Source of the DNA: Nitrospina sp.
GTDB taxonomy: Bacteria; Nitrospinota; Nitrospinia; Nitrospinales; Nitrospinaceae
Assembly: GCA_004357435.1 (NCBI GenBank)
Contig: SMVS01000149.1
Span: 1 to 20,612 of the forward strand
DNA length: 20,612 nt
Reading direction: 5' to 3'
In this document: positions 1-7,845 of the stretch, piece after piece
Layout: every line of letters begins with the position of its first letter
How positions within the stretch are numbered: the stretch's first letter is position 1
Position numbers and translations under genes: made by a program
Notes under the pieces: model-generated
Seen by the model: the letters and a program-made list of their open reading frames with translations, nothing else
What the model was told of the DNA's origin: nothing
The model's database searches: none

Positions 1-215
1 AAAAAAGTATTTCCCTGTTTCCCGATGCCTGAAATAGGCTATTGTCGTCGATGTTTTAAAACATTTACCATTCTTTTTCAAGGAAATGTTACAGGGTGGG
101 AGGAAGCGCACCTGAGTTTCATGGGCGGAGCCGGTAACAATCGGATCATTGCCATTGATTCGCACGGCCTGTTCCGCCCCGTCCCCAACCGGGTCCGGGT
201 CCCAGGTGGTCAAAA
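1..215. other. Left-edge region without a confident gene
   Basis: I see no confident gene here. The first ~110 bases are AT-rich and look intergenic. Two overlapping frames stay open to the window edge: one on the plus strand from base 1, and one on the minus strand starting with an ATG at 217-219. That ATG overlaps the TGA that would end the repaired AsmA-like gene (ATGA) and gives 73 codons running off the left end. Neither frame shows a recognisable motif, and both have similar third-position composition, so I do not call either. No hairpin plus T-tract terminator was seen. Confidence 0.4.
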
Positions 216-1000
216 TCATTTACCAAAAAGGCCCTCCAGGGCATCCGTCACGCCTTTGGTGTCATCGCCGACCAGGTTTCCCACTCCGGCAATCACATCC
301 CCTGCCACGTCACCCACTTTGCCGAGATCGAGTGGCGCCACGGCCCGAGGATGCCATCTTTGAGCGCACCGACCATCTTGTTGATGGCTTCGCCAGGGGT
401 CGCACCTTTTTCCTTCTTGCCGATGTCCTTAATATGAATATCCAGCAGAGGGACCGTCAATGATTTGCCTCCCAGAAAGGAAGCGCCGATATTGACCTTT
501 CCGTTACGGACGATGAAGTTTTCGATGATGAGTTTGGTGCCACCTTCATCATCGACGCTCTCTGTTTCCTCCGAGGGTGACGACCCCACCCCATATTCCG
601 CCATGAAAGCATTCACGTTTTTTTGAATGGCGTCGATATTACTGCCATCGCCACTCAACTCGTAGGTGATCTCGGGCGCTTCAATGGCAATTTCATTGAT
701 GACGATCACCTCTTCCGTGATCGAGCTGATATCAATGGCCAGGCGAATTTCGTCCACCCGCATGAGGCTTTCGGTGGCAAATCCCTTTGGGTTGCCCACT
801 TTAAGCCCCCGCATGGCACCCTTGCCAGACTGGGCATCGATCTCGGTTTCCTTCAGCACCACTTCCGCCTGAATGATCTTCGGCCCCAGGGTGTTGACCG
901 CCTGGGTAATAATGGTTCCCAATGAGAAATACAGGGTAACCAAAACAACCACTACCACGATGGGAACCAAGATAGCCAAACCGATGAGAAAACGTTTCAT
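216..1000 (-). pseudogene. AsmA-like membrane-anchored protein, frameshifted near its 3' end
   Basis: The reading frame from the ATG at 1000 has an N-terminal membrane anchor (about residues 5-27). A periplasmic AsmA-like body follows, with the phrases GLKVGNPKGF, IAIEAPEITYEL and GSNIDAIQKNVNAF typical of small anchored AsmA/DUF748-like proteins of unknown role in the envelope. As written, the frame diverges after about residue 219 into 16 unrelated residues and stops at 293. Adding one base in the GGG run near 342-346 restores a frame that stops with TGA at 216-218. The repaired protein is 261 residues; its tail is rich in Gly, Val and Asp and ends ALEGLFGK, as family members do. The Shine-Dalgarno AAAGGAGGT (1007-1015) is near perfect, 6 nt from the ATG. 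It is probably the last gene of the minus-strand unit. The frameshift may be a real mutation or a homopolymer sequencing error; truncation would remove only the C-terminal tail. Confidence 0.7.
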
Positions 1001-1029
1001 GACGCTACCTCCTTTTAGTTAAAGAAGAT

Positions 1030-1713
1030 TCATAGGGATGAAATACCTCTGCCCGGTTTGCTGTCAGGAAAGACCTGTCCCGCTTCGAGGATGACCCATT
1101 TCTCTGAAGTGTCGCCGAGGACCAGATCCAGATGATCGTTCATCCGGACCATTTCAAGAGCGCCCGGCGGCAAACGAAGGCGTACCGGGTCGTCCTGATG
1201 CCTTCCTTTCACATGAATAAATCCTTTATCAATTTTAATCACTGAAAAAATATCGTTGACCGTCTGCACAATTTGCGGAGGCTCTTCCAGAGTTTTTTCC
1301 GTTTCGTCGTCCAGGAAATGGCTGAGTTGCAGGCAACGTTCTTGCGCCTGTGTCAAATCCTGCACCCTGTTTTGAAAATCAACCTGCTCCAGCCCGTGAC
1401 GGATGTCCCGTTTTTCCAGCCACCGCAAAAAGGAATACAAGTCGAACAGCACCTCATTGGTTTCCGATTTTCCAGTCACCGCATTGAATGGCAGGTGGGC
1501 CACGACAAAGCGGCTGAGGTGTTGGAGACTGATTTCGGCGGGCGAGGCGGTGACCCGGCGGCCGCGTTCGTCCTCCGCGAAGGGCAACCCCGATTCGAGC
1601 AGGCAGGAATGGAACAAAGACAGGCTGTGCCCCAGTTCCGGGTGAGCTTCATCAATGGCGGGAGCGATTCCCGCAAACCTGACATAATCTTTTATCAAGT
1701 TATAAATTTCCAT
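1030..1713 (-). CDS. Hypothetical soluble protein, 227 residues
   Basis: I do not recognise this family. The ATG at 1711-1713 is preferred over an in-frame upstream TTG at 1747-1749, because the ATG lies only 2 nt after the stop of the aminotransferase gene, whereas the TTG would overlap it. No signal peptide or membrane segment is visible. The first ~105 residues look helical (LIKDYVRFAG; VLFDLYSFLRWLEKRDI). Residues ~106-140 are Gln/Glu-rich and could form a short coiled coil. The last ~75 residues look like a small beta domain (KIDKGFIHVKGR, VRLRLPPGALEMV, LDLVLGD, WVILEAGQVFPD). The tight spacing with the upstream aminotransferase and the 29 nt to the AsmA-like gene suggest co-transcription. 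Function unknown; no catalytic motif stands out. Confidence 0.75.
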   Translation of the reverse strand: MEIYNLIKDYVRFAGIAPAIDEAHPELGHSLSLFHSCLLESGLPFAEDERGRRVTASPAEISLQHLSRFVVAHLPFNAVTGKSETNEVLFDLYSFLRWLEKRDIRHGLEQVDFQNRVQDLTQAQERCLQLSHFLDDETEKTLEEPPQIVQTVNDIFSVIKIDKGFIHVKGRHQDDPVRLRLPPGALEMVRMNDHLDLVLGDTSEKWVILEAGQVFPDSKPGRGISSL

Positions 1714-1715
1714 TT

Positions 1716-2816
1716 TTAATCCGTAGGTTTTCCCGATGAGGCCAGACAATCCTTGAGTGATTCCAGAAAACGTTCGAATTCTTCTGGTCGGATGTCTCCC
1801 ATGTTGGCGATCCTGAAAATGGCAGGGCCCAGTCCTCCCTGGCCGGCATAAATCACAAAACCCCGGTCTTTGAGTCGATCGTGCAAATGGTCGTAAGGCA
1901 TCCCCTCTGGCAGTTTCAACGCGGTGAGCGTGTTGGAGTGATGCGCCTCCGGAATCAAAAACTCCAATCCCATTGCGCGGAATCCCCGGCGCAAATTGTG
2001 AGCGGCGTCGCGGTATCGCTGAATGCGCCCCGCAACCGTTTCCTCAGCCAGTTCGTCCAGAGCGGCGTCGAGGGCGTAATGGATTTGAACCGCCGGAGTG
2101 AACAGGGTGTCGCCTTTTTCGTGCGCCCGGTAATGGTTCACCAAATTGAAATAAAGATTGCGTGGCGGAATTTTTTCCAATCGCCGGATTTCACTTTTCT
2201 TCACCAGAACAAAAGAAACTCCCGGCAGGCCCTGCAGGCATTTGTTGGCCGTCCCCACACATAAGTCAATCGCCGTACGGTCGAAATCCAAAGGGTCGCC
2301 CGCCAGACTGCTGATCGCGTCCACCAGGAACTTCTTTTCATGGGCCTGCACCAGGTTCGCGATTTCCTGAAGCGGGTTCAGCAATCCGGTCGTCGTTTCG
2401 TGATGCACTGCGGCCACCACCTCGATTTCAGGGTGATCGTGCAACGCCCGCTCGATGTCCTCCAATCGCGGCGGTTCGCCCCAGGGCGTGTCGACCGTGA
2501 TGCTCGGCAAATGGTAAGCGTCCGCTATTTTGGCGATGCGCTCCCCGTACACTCCGTTGCGGATGACCAGCAGGCTTCGTCCTTCGCTCAGGCAGGAGCT
2601 GACGGCCATCTCCAGTGCAGCGGTGCCGGAACCGGAGATCAGTACGGCGGTGTAATCTTTTTCGATTGCGAACACTTTGACCAGTTTACCGCGGATGGAG
2701 TGTAGGAGGTCGGCAAACTCTTTCTCCCGATGGCACAAATCTTCCTTCAGCAAAGCCTCGCGTACTTTCGGCGTCACGTTGACGGGGCCCGGATTGAGTA
2801 AAACGACTCGCGGCAT
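1716..2816 (-). CDS. phnW: PhnW-type class V aminotransferase (2-aminoethylphosphonate:pyruvate transaminase family)
   Basis: This is a 366-residue PLP-dependent class V aminotransferase. PhnW enzymes interconvert 2-aminoethylphosphonate plus pyruvate with phosphonoacetaldehyde plus alanine in the cytoplasm, in phosphonate breakdown or, run in reverse, synthesis. Visible family features are LNPGPVNVT at the N-terminus (7-15), HREKEF (29-34), the cofactor loop SGSGTAALE (61-69), HHETTTGLLNP (138-148), VDAISS with Asp166 for the pyridine nitrogen, the PLP lysine in ANKCLQGLPG (Lys192), and FRIANMGDI near 334-342. Length matches the family. The ATG at 2814-2816 is chosen because the protein then begins at the conserved LNPGP strand; the frame stays open 45 codons further upstream without family sequence. 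No Shine-Dalgarno precedes it (the leader is C/A-rich). No phnX, phnA or phosphonate transporter is visible nearby, so the true substrate could be another small amino acid such as serine or alanine. Confidence 0.8.
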   Translation of the reverse strand: MPRVVLLNPGPVNVTPKVREALLKEDLCHREKEFADLLHSIRGKLVKVFAIEKDYTAVLISGSGTAALEMAVSSCLSEGRSLLVIRNGVYGERIAKIADAYHLPSITVDTPWGEPPRLEDIERALHDHPEIEVVAAVHHETTTGLLNPLQEIANLVQAHEKKFLVDAISSLAGDPLDFDRTAIDLCVGTANKCLQGLPGVSFVLVKKSEIRRLEKIPPRNLYFNLVNHYRAHEKGDTLFTPAVQIHYALDAALDELAEETVAGRIQRYRDAAHNLRRGFRAMGLEFLIPEAHHSNTLTALKLPEGMPYDHLHDRLKDRGFVIYAGQGGLGPAIFRIANMGDIRPEEFERFLESLKDCLASSGKPTD

Positions 2817-2852
2817 GTTGGTGGTGGGTTGGGGTTGTCTAAAGATCGCCGC

Positions 2853-2861
2853 ACTATACCA
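2853..2861 (-). promoter_or_regulatory. Candidate extended -10 promoter for the phnW-like unit
   Basis: Read on the minus strand this is TGG-TATAGT, an extended -10 element (TGn followed by a 5/6 match to TATAAT). It lies about 37 nt upstream of the aminotransferase ATG, and no good -35 sits at the right distance. The predicted 5' leader would be only ~30 nt and lacks a Shine-Dalgarno. Inference from motif match only. Confidence 0.35.
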
Positions 2862-2924
2862 TTTTTGCGCGCCACCACCCCCATTACAATTTCCCGCATG
2901 GGGCGGATAAGTTTTAACCGGATT

Positions 2925-2933
2925 TGGTATGAT
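2925..2933 (+). promoter_or_regulatory. Candidate extended -10 promoter for the DUF4159/vWA unit
   Basis: TGG-TATGAT is an extended -10 element (5/6 match to TATAAT) on the plus strand, giving a leader of about 38 nt before the ATG at 2978. No convincing -35 is present. With the opposite-facing candidate at 2853-2861, this would make the intergenic region a divergent promoter pair. Motif evidence only. Confidence 0.3.
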
Positions 2934-2977
2934 GGGCAGATCGATCAACATCCTAATTCTTGCGGGCCACCGATGGA

Positions 2978-3748
2978 ATGAAAATACCTTCCCTGTTTTT
3001 GATTTTAATCTTTCTCGCTCCGGCCGGCATGACCTTTCCTGGCGCCTTGTGGGCTCTGGGGGAAGGGTCGAAACTGATGATTCCCCAGATCGAATACCGG
3101 GGTGGAGTTTTTAAACCCCGGCCGCGCGGGGTGGAGAGCCTATTGGCGCAACTGGCCAAGCGCACCTCAGCGGAAGTGAATCGCACCGAATTGAATTTGA
3201 AAGTTACGGACCCCCGGCTGTACCACTACCCGTTCATCTATTTAGGTGGCAACGCCGGGTTCGATCCGTTCACCAAACAGGAATTGCAGGCGCTCAGAAA
3301 TTATCTGAACTATGGCGGATTTTTGTTGATCGACGACAACACCTCCAAGCCCCACTCGAAATTCGACGCGTCGGTTCGGAAATTGATTGCGGATTTGTTT
3401 CCACGCATTCCCCTGCAAAAAATCCCCCGGGATCATTCCATTTTTCGATCGTTTTACCTCATCAACCAGGTCGTCGGGCGGAAGGTGATCAACCCGAACC
3501 TCGAAGGCATCACCACTAAAGGGCGCACCCTGCTGGTGTATTGCGGCAATGATTTAGCCGGGGCCTGGTCCAAAAACAAATTGGGGCAGTGGGATTTTGA
3601 CATGGTGGGGGGCGGGTCCCGTCAAAGAAAATTAAGCCTCCGTCTGGGCGTCAACATTGTTTTGTACGCACTCACTTTGGATTACAAGAAGGACCTGGTG
3701 CATTTGCCGATCATTCTGGAACGGTTGAGGAGATACAGTCCGCGATGA
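2978..3748 (+). CDS. Secreted DUF4159 domain protein
   Basis: The protein has 256 residues counted from the ATG at 2978. An in-frame TTG at 2960 is possible, but the ATG puts a signal peptide exactly at the N-terminus (MKIPSLFLILIFLAPAG, then an Ala-rich cleavage region near 22-27). The mature part matches the DUF4159 pattern: YPFIYLGG (84-91), FTKQELQALRNYLNYGGFLLIDDN (about 98-121, an amidotransferase-like Rossmann strand and turn), a conserved HSIFRSFY region, and a C-terminal GVNIVLYAL helix. DUF4159 proteins are exported, non-catalytic in appearance and of unknown function. They usually travel with MoxR ATPase, DUF58 and vWA membrane proteins. Here the gene overlaps the next, a vWA membrane protein, by ATGA, implying translational coupling and a shared complex. 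No MoxR or DUF58 gene is in the window. Confidence 0.82.
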   Translation: MKIPSLFLILIFLAPAGMTFPGALWALGEGSKLMIPQIEYRGGVFKPRPRGVESLLAQLAKRTSAEVNRTELNLKVTDPRLYHYPFIYLGGNAGFDPFTKQELQALRNYLNYGGFLLIDDNTSKPHSKFDASVRKLIADLFPRIPLQKIPRDHSIFRSFYLINQVVGRKVINPNLEGITTKGRTLLVYCGNDLAGAWSKNKLGQWDFDMVGGGSRQRKLSLRLGVNIVLYALTLDYKKDLVHLPIILERLRRYSPR

Positions 3749-6033
3749 TGAGGTTCGGTGAATTTCTGGGAATCGATCCCAATCAATACAACGCTTGGGA
3801 AATCCACTGGGCTTCTCACGATGCCTGGGCACTCGGACTTCTGATTTTTCTGATGCCCGTGATGCTTTGGTTTTGCTGGTCGAGTTTGAAGCGGGTCCTG
3901 TCGCCGGTTAAAAAACTATTTTTATTTGGCTTGCGCCTGCTCATTCTCGGTCTTGTTTTTCTTGTTTTTTTGCAACCTCAGATCGAATTCAAAAAAATCC
4001 AGTCCCTCAAAAATTCCATTGCTGTTTTACTCGATGACAGCAAAAGCATGTCCATCCAAACTCACCCGCAGGAAAAACCCAGAAGTGATCTGGTTCGAAA
4101 TTTTCTGGAACAACAGGCGGCAGGATTCGCGGAGTTGAGAAAAAAATTTGAAGTGGATTTTTTTCTGGTTTCGGACCATATCGAACCCATAATGAAAAAT
4201 GGATGGGCCGATCAATATCAGACTGTGGGGATCCACACCGATTTCCATCGGGTGTTTCGCGAATTGAAGCAACATTACCGTGGAAAAGCCCTGCAGGGAG
4301 TCCTGCTCTTTTCCGACGGGGCCGACCTCGTTGAGGATGCCGCGCGCCTCTCCCGCGGGCTGGTGGAAATTCTGAATGAATTGGATGGGCCGGTGCATAC
4401 GTTTCAGGTGGGAACCAACGCTCATTTCAAAGATCTGGCGATCGACCAATTGGAGGTTGCTGATTTTGGATTCGTCAACCAGCCCATCAGTGTTTCGGTC
4501 CACGTCAGCGTGGTTGGGATGGGGGACAAAAACGTGTCTCTGGTGCTTCGCGAAGGCGAGACCCTCCTGGTCTCCAAACTGGTCCATGTAAAAGATGGAG
4601 CCTTGCCGGAGCGGATCGACCTTGAGTTCACGCCGACCGAAACTGGCAAGCACATTTACACCGTTTCCCTGCCTCTTTTTTCGGGTGAGGCGGTGGCCGC
4701 CAACAACCGCTGGGATTTTGATTCCAAAGTGGTCCGGGACCGTGTTCGAGTTCTCCACCTGAATGGCCGTCCGTCCTGGGATTCCCGCTTTCTGCGCGAG
4801 GCTCTGACCAACAACCCCAAAATCGATCTGTTGTCCTTTTTTATCCTGCGGACACTGACCGATAATGTCGATGCGCCCACCGCCGAACTGAGTCTGATTC
4901 CCTTTCCCTCGAACCTCCTGTTCACCGATTACCTCAAGTCTTTCGATCTGGTGATTTTCCAAAATTTCAAGTACACGCCTTATCTGGATAAAAAATACCT
5001 GGCCAATCTCAAGGAATATGTGGAAGGGGGCGGCGCGTTTTTAATGATTGGCGGCGAACTGTCGTTTCAGGGAGGGCAGTATCAGCGAACCCCGATTGAA
5101 GAAATAATTCCTGTTAAGTTTCAAAGAAACTCCAAGCGGTATCTTGCCGATGAGTTTCAATTGCAGGTGGATGAAAATTTAATTCATCATCCCATTCTTC
5201 AGTTGGAGAAAAATGAGTCACTGAACCAAAAGGCCTGGCAATCCATGCCGCCCTTGCGCGGGTTGAATGTCGGCCTGATTCCTGTGAAAGGCGCGCAGAT
5301 TCTGGCCCATCGAGATTCGAGTTCCGGCAAATATCCGGTTCTTGTGGCAGGCCGGGTGGGGGCAGGGCGCAGTATGATCATTGCCACGGACAGCTCCTGG
5401 AATTGGAATTTCCTGCGGGTGGGGGCGGGCGGCAGTGGCCGGTATTATCAAAAGTTCTGGGAAAATATCATCGCGTGGATGACCGGTGAACCCGAAACCC
5501 GCCGTCTGCAGGTGGAAACCGATAAGGAAAAGTATCGTGAGCATGAAACAGTACGGATTCATATAAAGGTCTTGCGGGAGGATTACAATGCTGACAGTGG
5601 CGCCCCACTGGATTTGGTGGTCGATGCCATTCCGGGGCAACAGGAGTGGGCGCGGCAGTCCTTGCAGGCCGATCACCGGGGCGAAGCGCAATTTGAGTTT
5701 TTCCCCCACCGGGAGGGGTTCTATTCGGTCCGGGTCACCTCCCCGTCTCTTTCCGGGGAAGCCCGGTTCAGTGTTGCAAGTTCGAAAGCGGAATTTCAAA
5801 AACCACGCGTCAACGAGCAATTTCTTAAAGCCATTTCGCGTGTCACCGACGGCACCCATCAGGTTTTGGGAGAAGCGCCGTCGCTGGCAAAACTTTCCTT
5901 TCCCAATCCCATCATCGAAGCCGACACCAGCGCCCGCTGGATTTCCCTTTGGGATAACTGGGGCTCGTATGGTCTGATTCTGGGATTGCTCTCCCTGGAA
6001 TGGTGGGTGCGCCGCAAATCCGGACTCAGTTGA
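3745..6033 (+). CDS. Membrane protein with vWA (MIDAS) domain and glutamine-amidotransferase-like domain
   Basis: This 762-residue inner-membrane protein resembles the large vWA/GATase-like partner of BatA-type clusters. Two N-terminal membrane helices lie at about residues 27-46 and 58-77. A vWA domain follows, with the MIDAS motif D97-D-S-K-S (DxSxS) and a second site at LFSDGAD (188-194). Next come a beta-sandwich (about 225-325) and a class-I glutamine-amidotransferase-like domain (about 333-580; GRPSWDSRFLREAL, DLVIFQNF, LKEYVEGGGAFLMIGGE) without an evident catalytic Cys-His pair. Another beta domain occupies 585-680, and a last membrane helix lies at about 736-754, so the bulk is periplasmic. 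The start is the ATG at 3745 (ATGA overlap with the DUF4159 gene); a second ATG follows immediately. Such proteins are thought to act as metal-dependent adhesion or assembly scaffolds for MoxR-type ATPases; the exact role is unknown. Confidence 0.82.
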   Translation: MMRFGEFLGIDPNQYNAWEIHWASHDAWALGLLIFLMPVMLWFCWSSLKRVLSPVKKLFLFGLRLLILGLVFLVFLQPQIEFKKIQSLKNSIAVLLDDSKSMSIQTHPQEKPRSDLVRNFLEQQAAGFAELRKKFEVDFFLVSDHIEPIMKNGWADQYQTVGIHTDFHRVFRELKQHYRGKALQGVLLFSDGADLVEDAARLSRGLVEILNELDGPVHTFQVGTNAHFKDLAIDQLEVADFGFVNQPISVSVHVSVVGMGDKNVSLVLREGETLLVSKLVHVKDGALPERIDLEFTPTETGKHIYTVSLPLFSGEAVAANNRWDFDSKVVRDRVRVLHLNGRPSWDSRFLREALTNNPKIDLLSFFILRTLTDNVDAPTAELSLIPFPSNLLFTDYLKSFDLVIFQNFKYTPYLDKKYLANLKEYVEGGGAFLMIGGELSFQGGQYQRTPIEEIIPVKFQRNSKRYLADEFQLQVDENLIHHPILQLEKNESLNQKAWQSMPPLRGLNVGLIPVKGAQILAHRDSSSGKYPVLVAGRVGAGRSMIIATDSSWNWNFLRVGAGGSGRYYQKFWENIIAWMTGEPETRRLQVETDKEKYREHETVRIHIKVLREDYNADSGAPLDLVVDAIPGQQEWARQSLQADHRGEAQFEFFPHREGFYSVRVTSPSLSGEARFSVASSKAEFQKPRVNEQFLKAISRVTDGTHQVLGEAPSLAKLSFPNPIIEADTSARWISLWDNWGSYGLILGLLSLEWWVRRKSGLS

Positions 6034-6160
6034 TCCGGTTAGAAATGCGTGGGAGTCCACCTCCTCCCTTGTGGAAACCAGGGCGATCCTGTACTATCAG
6101 GGCCGGGCGCATGGGAGCTTCCCAAATACTTGAAAACTCTATTGTTGGACGTTACCGATC
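6034..6160. other. Intergenic spacer with a weak promoter candidate
   Basis: This 127-nt spacer separates the vWA gene from the PLD-like gene. It contains TTGTGG (6069-6074), 17 nt, then TACTAT (6092-6097), a partial sigma70-like match (3/6 and 4/6) that could start a transcript of about 60 nt before the ATG at 6161. I see no hairpin followed by a T-tract, so read-through from the vWA gene is also possible. Confidence 0.25.
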
Positions 6161-7498
6161 ATGGACAAAACTTCACAAAAAGGCGTGGCCCTCAAATCCT
6201 GGATACGGGATCGAGTGGTCTTTCTCGCGATGATCATTTTTACCTCGGGAGCGGCCATGTACATCGGTTCTTCAAAAATATTCTCTCCCGACAGCATCTG
6301 GCTCCATCCGGTGAAAGAGTTTTGCTTGTTGGTGTCGATGATTGGAGTGGTCTCGCTGGGATACGAGCTTTTTCTACGGGAACTCACCTTCAGCCAATAC
6401 AAGGAAGCGTTGCAGGAAATAGTTAATCCGCACGCCGTCCGTTTGGGCATTCAGGGGATTTATAAAAATCGTTCCGAGTTGGGGCAGGCGCACACCTTCC
6501 AGAAACTTTTCAAAAAGGTGAAGCACGAAATTTTCATCGGCGGCACGTCGCTTCTCTCCATCTCCACCGGAAGCAGCGAATTGCTGAGAGAAAAGGTGAT
6601 GAGCGGCGTGAACGTTAAATTGTTGTTGATGGATCCCCAGTCGGAGGTGGTCAAGCTGATCATGGCGCAGGGCGGCGGCAAGAAGACGTTCTTCAACGAA
6701 ATTAAAACCTCGATCCTTTTGCTCCAGAAATTGCAGGAGGAAATTGACGAGAGCACCTCCCCCAACAATGGCAAACTGATCATTCACACTTACCAGTCCA
6801 TTCCTTCACACTCCTTCATCTCACTGGACGCGTCCGAGTCGAGCGGCATCATCGTTGCCGATATCGGTCCCTACCTGGGGAATAACAGGCCGCGGCCCAG
6901 CATGACGATGATCAACAAAAAGGGCGGCCTGTTCGACTATTACCGCGACTTGAATGATGCGTTGTGGGAAGGAAGCCAGCCGCTCAAAACCGAAGCACAA
7001 CAGTTGGCCGGGCTTAAAACCCGGACGCAGGTTTTTGCGAGCGGGTTGGAAACCGAATACTTTGATGCTCAAACCGAAGCTTGGAAGCCGGCCTCGATCT
7101 GCGAGGGCAACGATCAATGGCAGGGCATCAAGGGCAGTCTCTGGGTTTGGATCCGCGAACACATCACGCTGGAGGAAGCCAAGACAGGCAGTAAAAATAA
7201 ATTTCGCCTGACCTTCGATATTCCACCGGGGAAAGCGTCCTCGGTAGGGCGGGCCGAGTTGTTTGTGCGCAGTGACGATACCTGCCACATCACGGTCAAC
7301 GATGTCTCTATACGGCAGGAATATGGCGGCGCCGAATACCCCGATCCTTTCATCATCGACTTCGATAAATATTTGAGGGACGGCACCAACACCGTCACCT
7401 TTGAAGTCATCAATTACGCCATGCCCAATGTCACCAGCCCGGAAGACAACCCCACCGGCCTCATTTATCGCCTGCACCTTGAGATGCCGGAGTCCTGA
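6161..7498 (+). CDS. Membrane protein with PLD/DUF5919-like domain and C-terminal beta-sandwich
   Basis: The protein has 445 residues. Two membrane helices lie at about 19-36 and 53-72, so the main body is probably cytoplasmic. Residues ~110-270 resemble the phospholipase-D-like/DUF5919 fold: EIFIGGTSLLSIS, then REKVMSGVNVKLLLMDP (about 143-159), and a second half with HTYQSIPSHSFISLDAS and SGIIVADIGPYLG. The catalytic HxKxxxxD motif of true PLDs is not seen, so binding or sensing is more likely than hydrolysis. Residues ~320-442 form a galactose-binding/jelly-roll-like module (GRAELFVRSDDTCHITVNDV, then FDIDKYL-type strand and DGTNTVTFEVIN), a fold that often binds carbohydrate. The ATG at 6161 has only a weak upstream GGA. 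Family not recognised by name; ligand and role unknown. It lies between the vWA unit and the nuo operon and may be monocistronic. Confidence 0.72.
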   Translation: MDKTSQKGVALKSWIRDRVVFLAMIIFTSGAAMYIGSSKIFSPDSIWLHPVKEFCLLVSMIGVVSLGYELFLRELTFSQYKEALQEIVNPHAVRLGIQGIYKNRSELGQAHTFQKLFKKVKHEIFIGGTSLLSISTGSSELLREKVMSGVNVKLLLMDPQSEVVKLIMAQGGGKKTFFNEIKTSILLLQKLQEEIDESTSPNNGKLIIHTYQSIPSHSFISLDASESSGIIVADIGPYLGNNRPRPSMTMINKKGGLFDYYRDLNDALWEGSQPLKTEAQQLAGLKTRTQVFASGLETEYFDAQTEAWKPASICEGNDQWQGIKGSLWVWIREHITLEEAKTGSKNKFRLTFDIPPGKASSVGRAELFVRSDDTCHITVNDVSIRQEYGGAEYPDPFIIDFDKYLRDGTNTVTFEVINYAMPNVTSPEDNPTGLIYRLHLEMPES

Positions 7499-7713
7499 AA
7501 CTCCGCGCTTGCCCCCTGACTTTTCCTTAATGGGAATGCCATTTTCTGACAAGAACCCTACGCAATGTGTGAGGTGGGCCGGAATGCATCGTTTGCCGAA
7601 TGGCAAGGCGCCTGTGGGTTACCGGGCGGGTCCATGTAACTATTTGTTTTATTTGATATTATTGCTTGGCGGAAGGAATTGACGGTTTCCGCTTCTGGTC
7701 TCAAAATCATTAA

Positions 7714-7742
7714 TTGACAGGCTATGTTTTGGCTAATATAAT
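7714..7742 (+). promoter_or_regulatory. Consensus sigma70-type promoter of the nuo operon
   Basis: TTGACA at 7714-7719 and TATAAT at 7737-7742 are separated by exactly 17 nt. Both hexamers and the spacing match the housekeeping consensus perfectly. The start site would fall near 7749-7750, leaving a ~157-nt leader before the nuoA ATG. Such a strong promoter suits constitutive high expression of complex I, or strong transcription controlled further in the leader. Confidence 0.75.
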
Positions 7743-7751
7743 CGCCACCCT

Positions 7752-7774
7752 GATTAGCAATGAACGGTCTAATC
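7752..7774 (+). promoter_or_regulatory. 5' stem-loop at the start of the nuo leader
   Basis: GATTAG (7752-7757) and CTAATC (7769-7774) are perfect 6-nt inverted repeats around an 11-nt loop. They begin 2-3 nt after the predicted transcription start. A hairpin in this position could protect the mRNA 5' end; as DNA it could also be an operator just downstream of the promoter. Inferred from sequence symmetry. Confidence 0.4.
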
Positions 7775-7845
7775 GTAAGTGTTAAAATAAGTTGTGAATT
7801 TTCGGCCTCAACCCGTGGCGGATTTTTAAACGTCCGGGAGGGGGA

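Noticed and set aside
149..463. Plus-strand open frames across the AsmA-like gene end
   Set aside because: They are antisense to a gene with a strong Shine-Dalgarno and family motifs, and their translation is low-complexity Pro/Arg/Ser.
4027..4962. Long minus-strand open frame (311 codons) inside the vWA gene, and similar ones within nuo genes
   Set aside because: They are antisense shadows of well-supported genes with clear motifs; high GC at third positions opens antisense frames.
7593..7606. Hairpin TTGCC-GAAT-GGCAA as terminator of the PLD-like gene
   Set aside because: The stem is only 5 bp and no T-tract follows on either strand.
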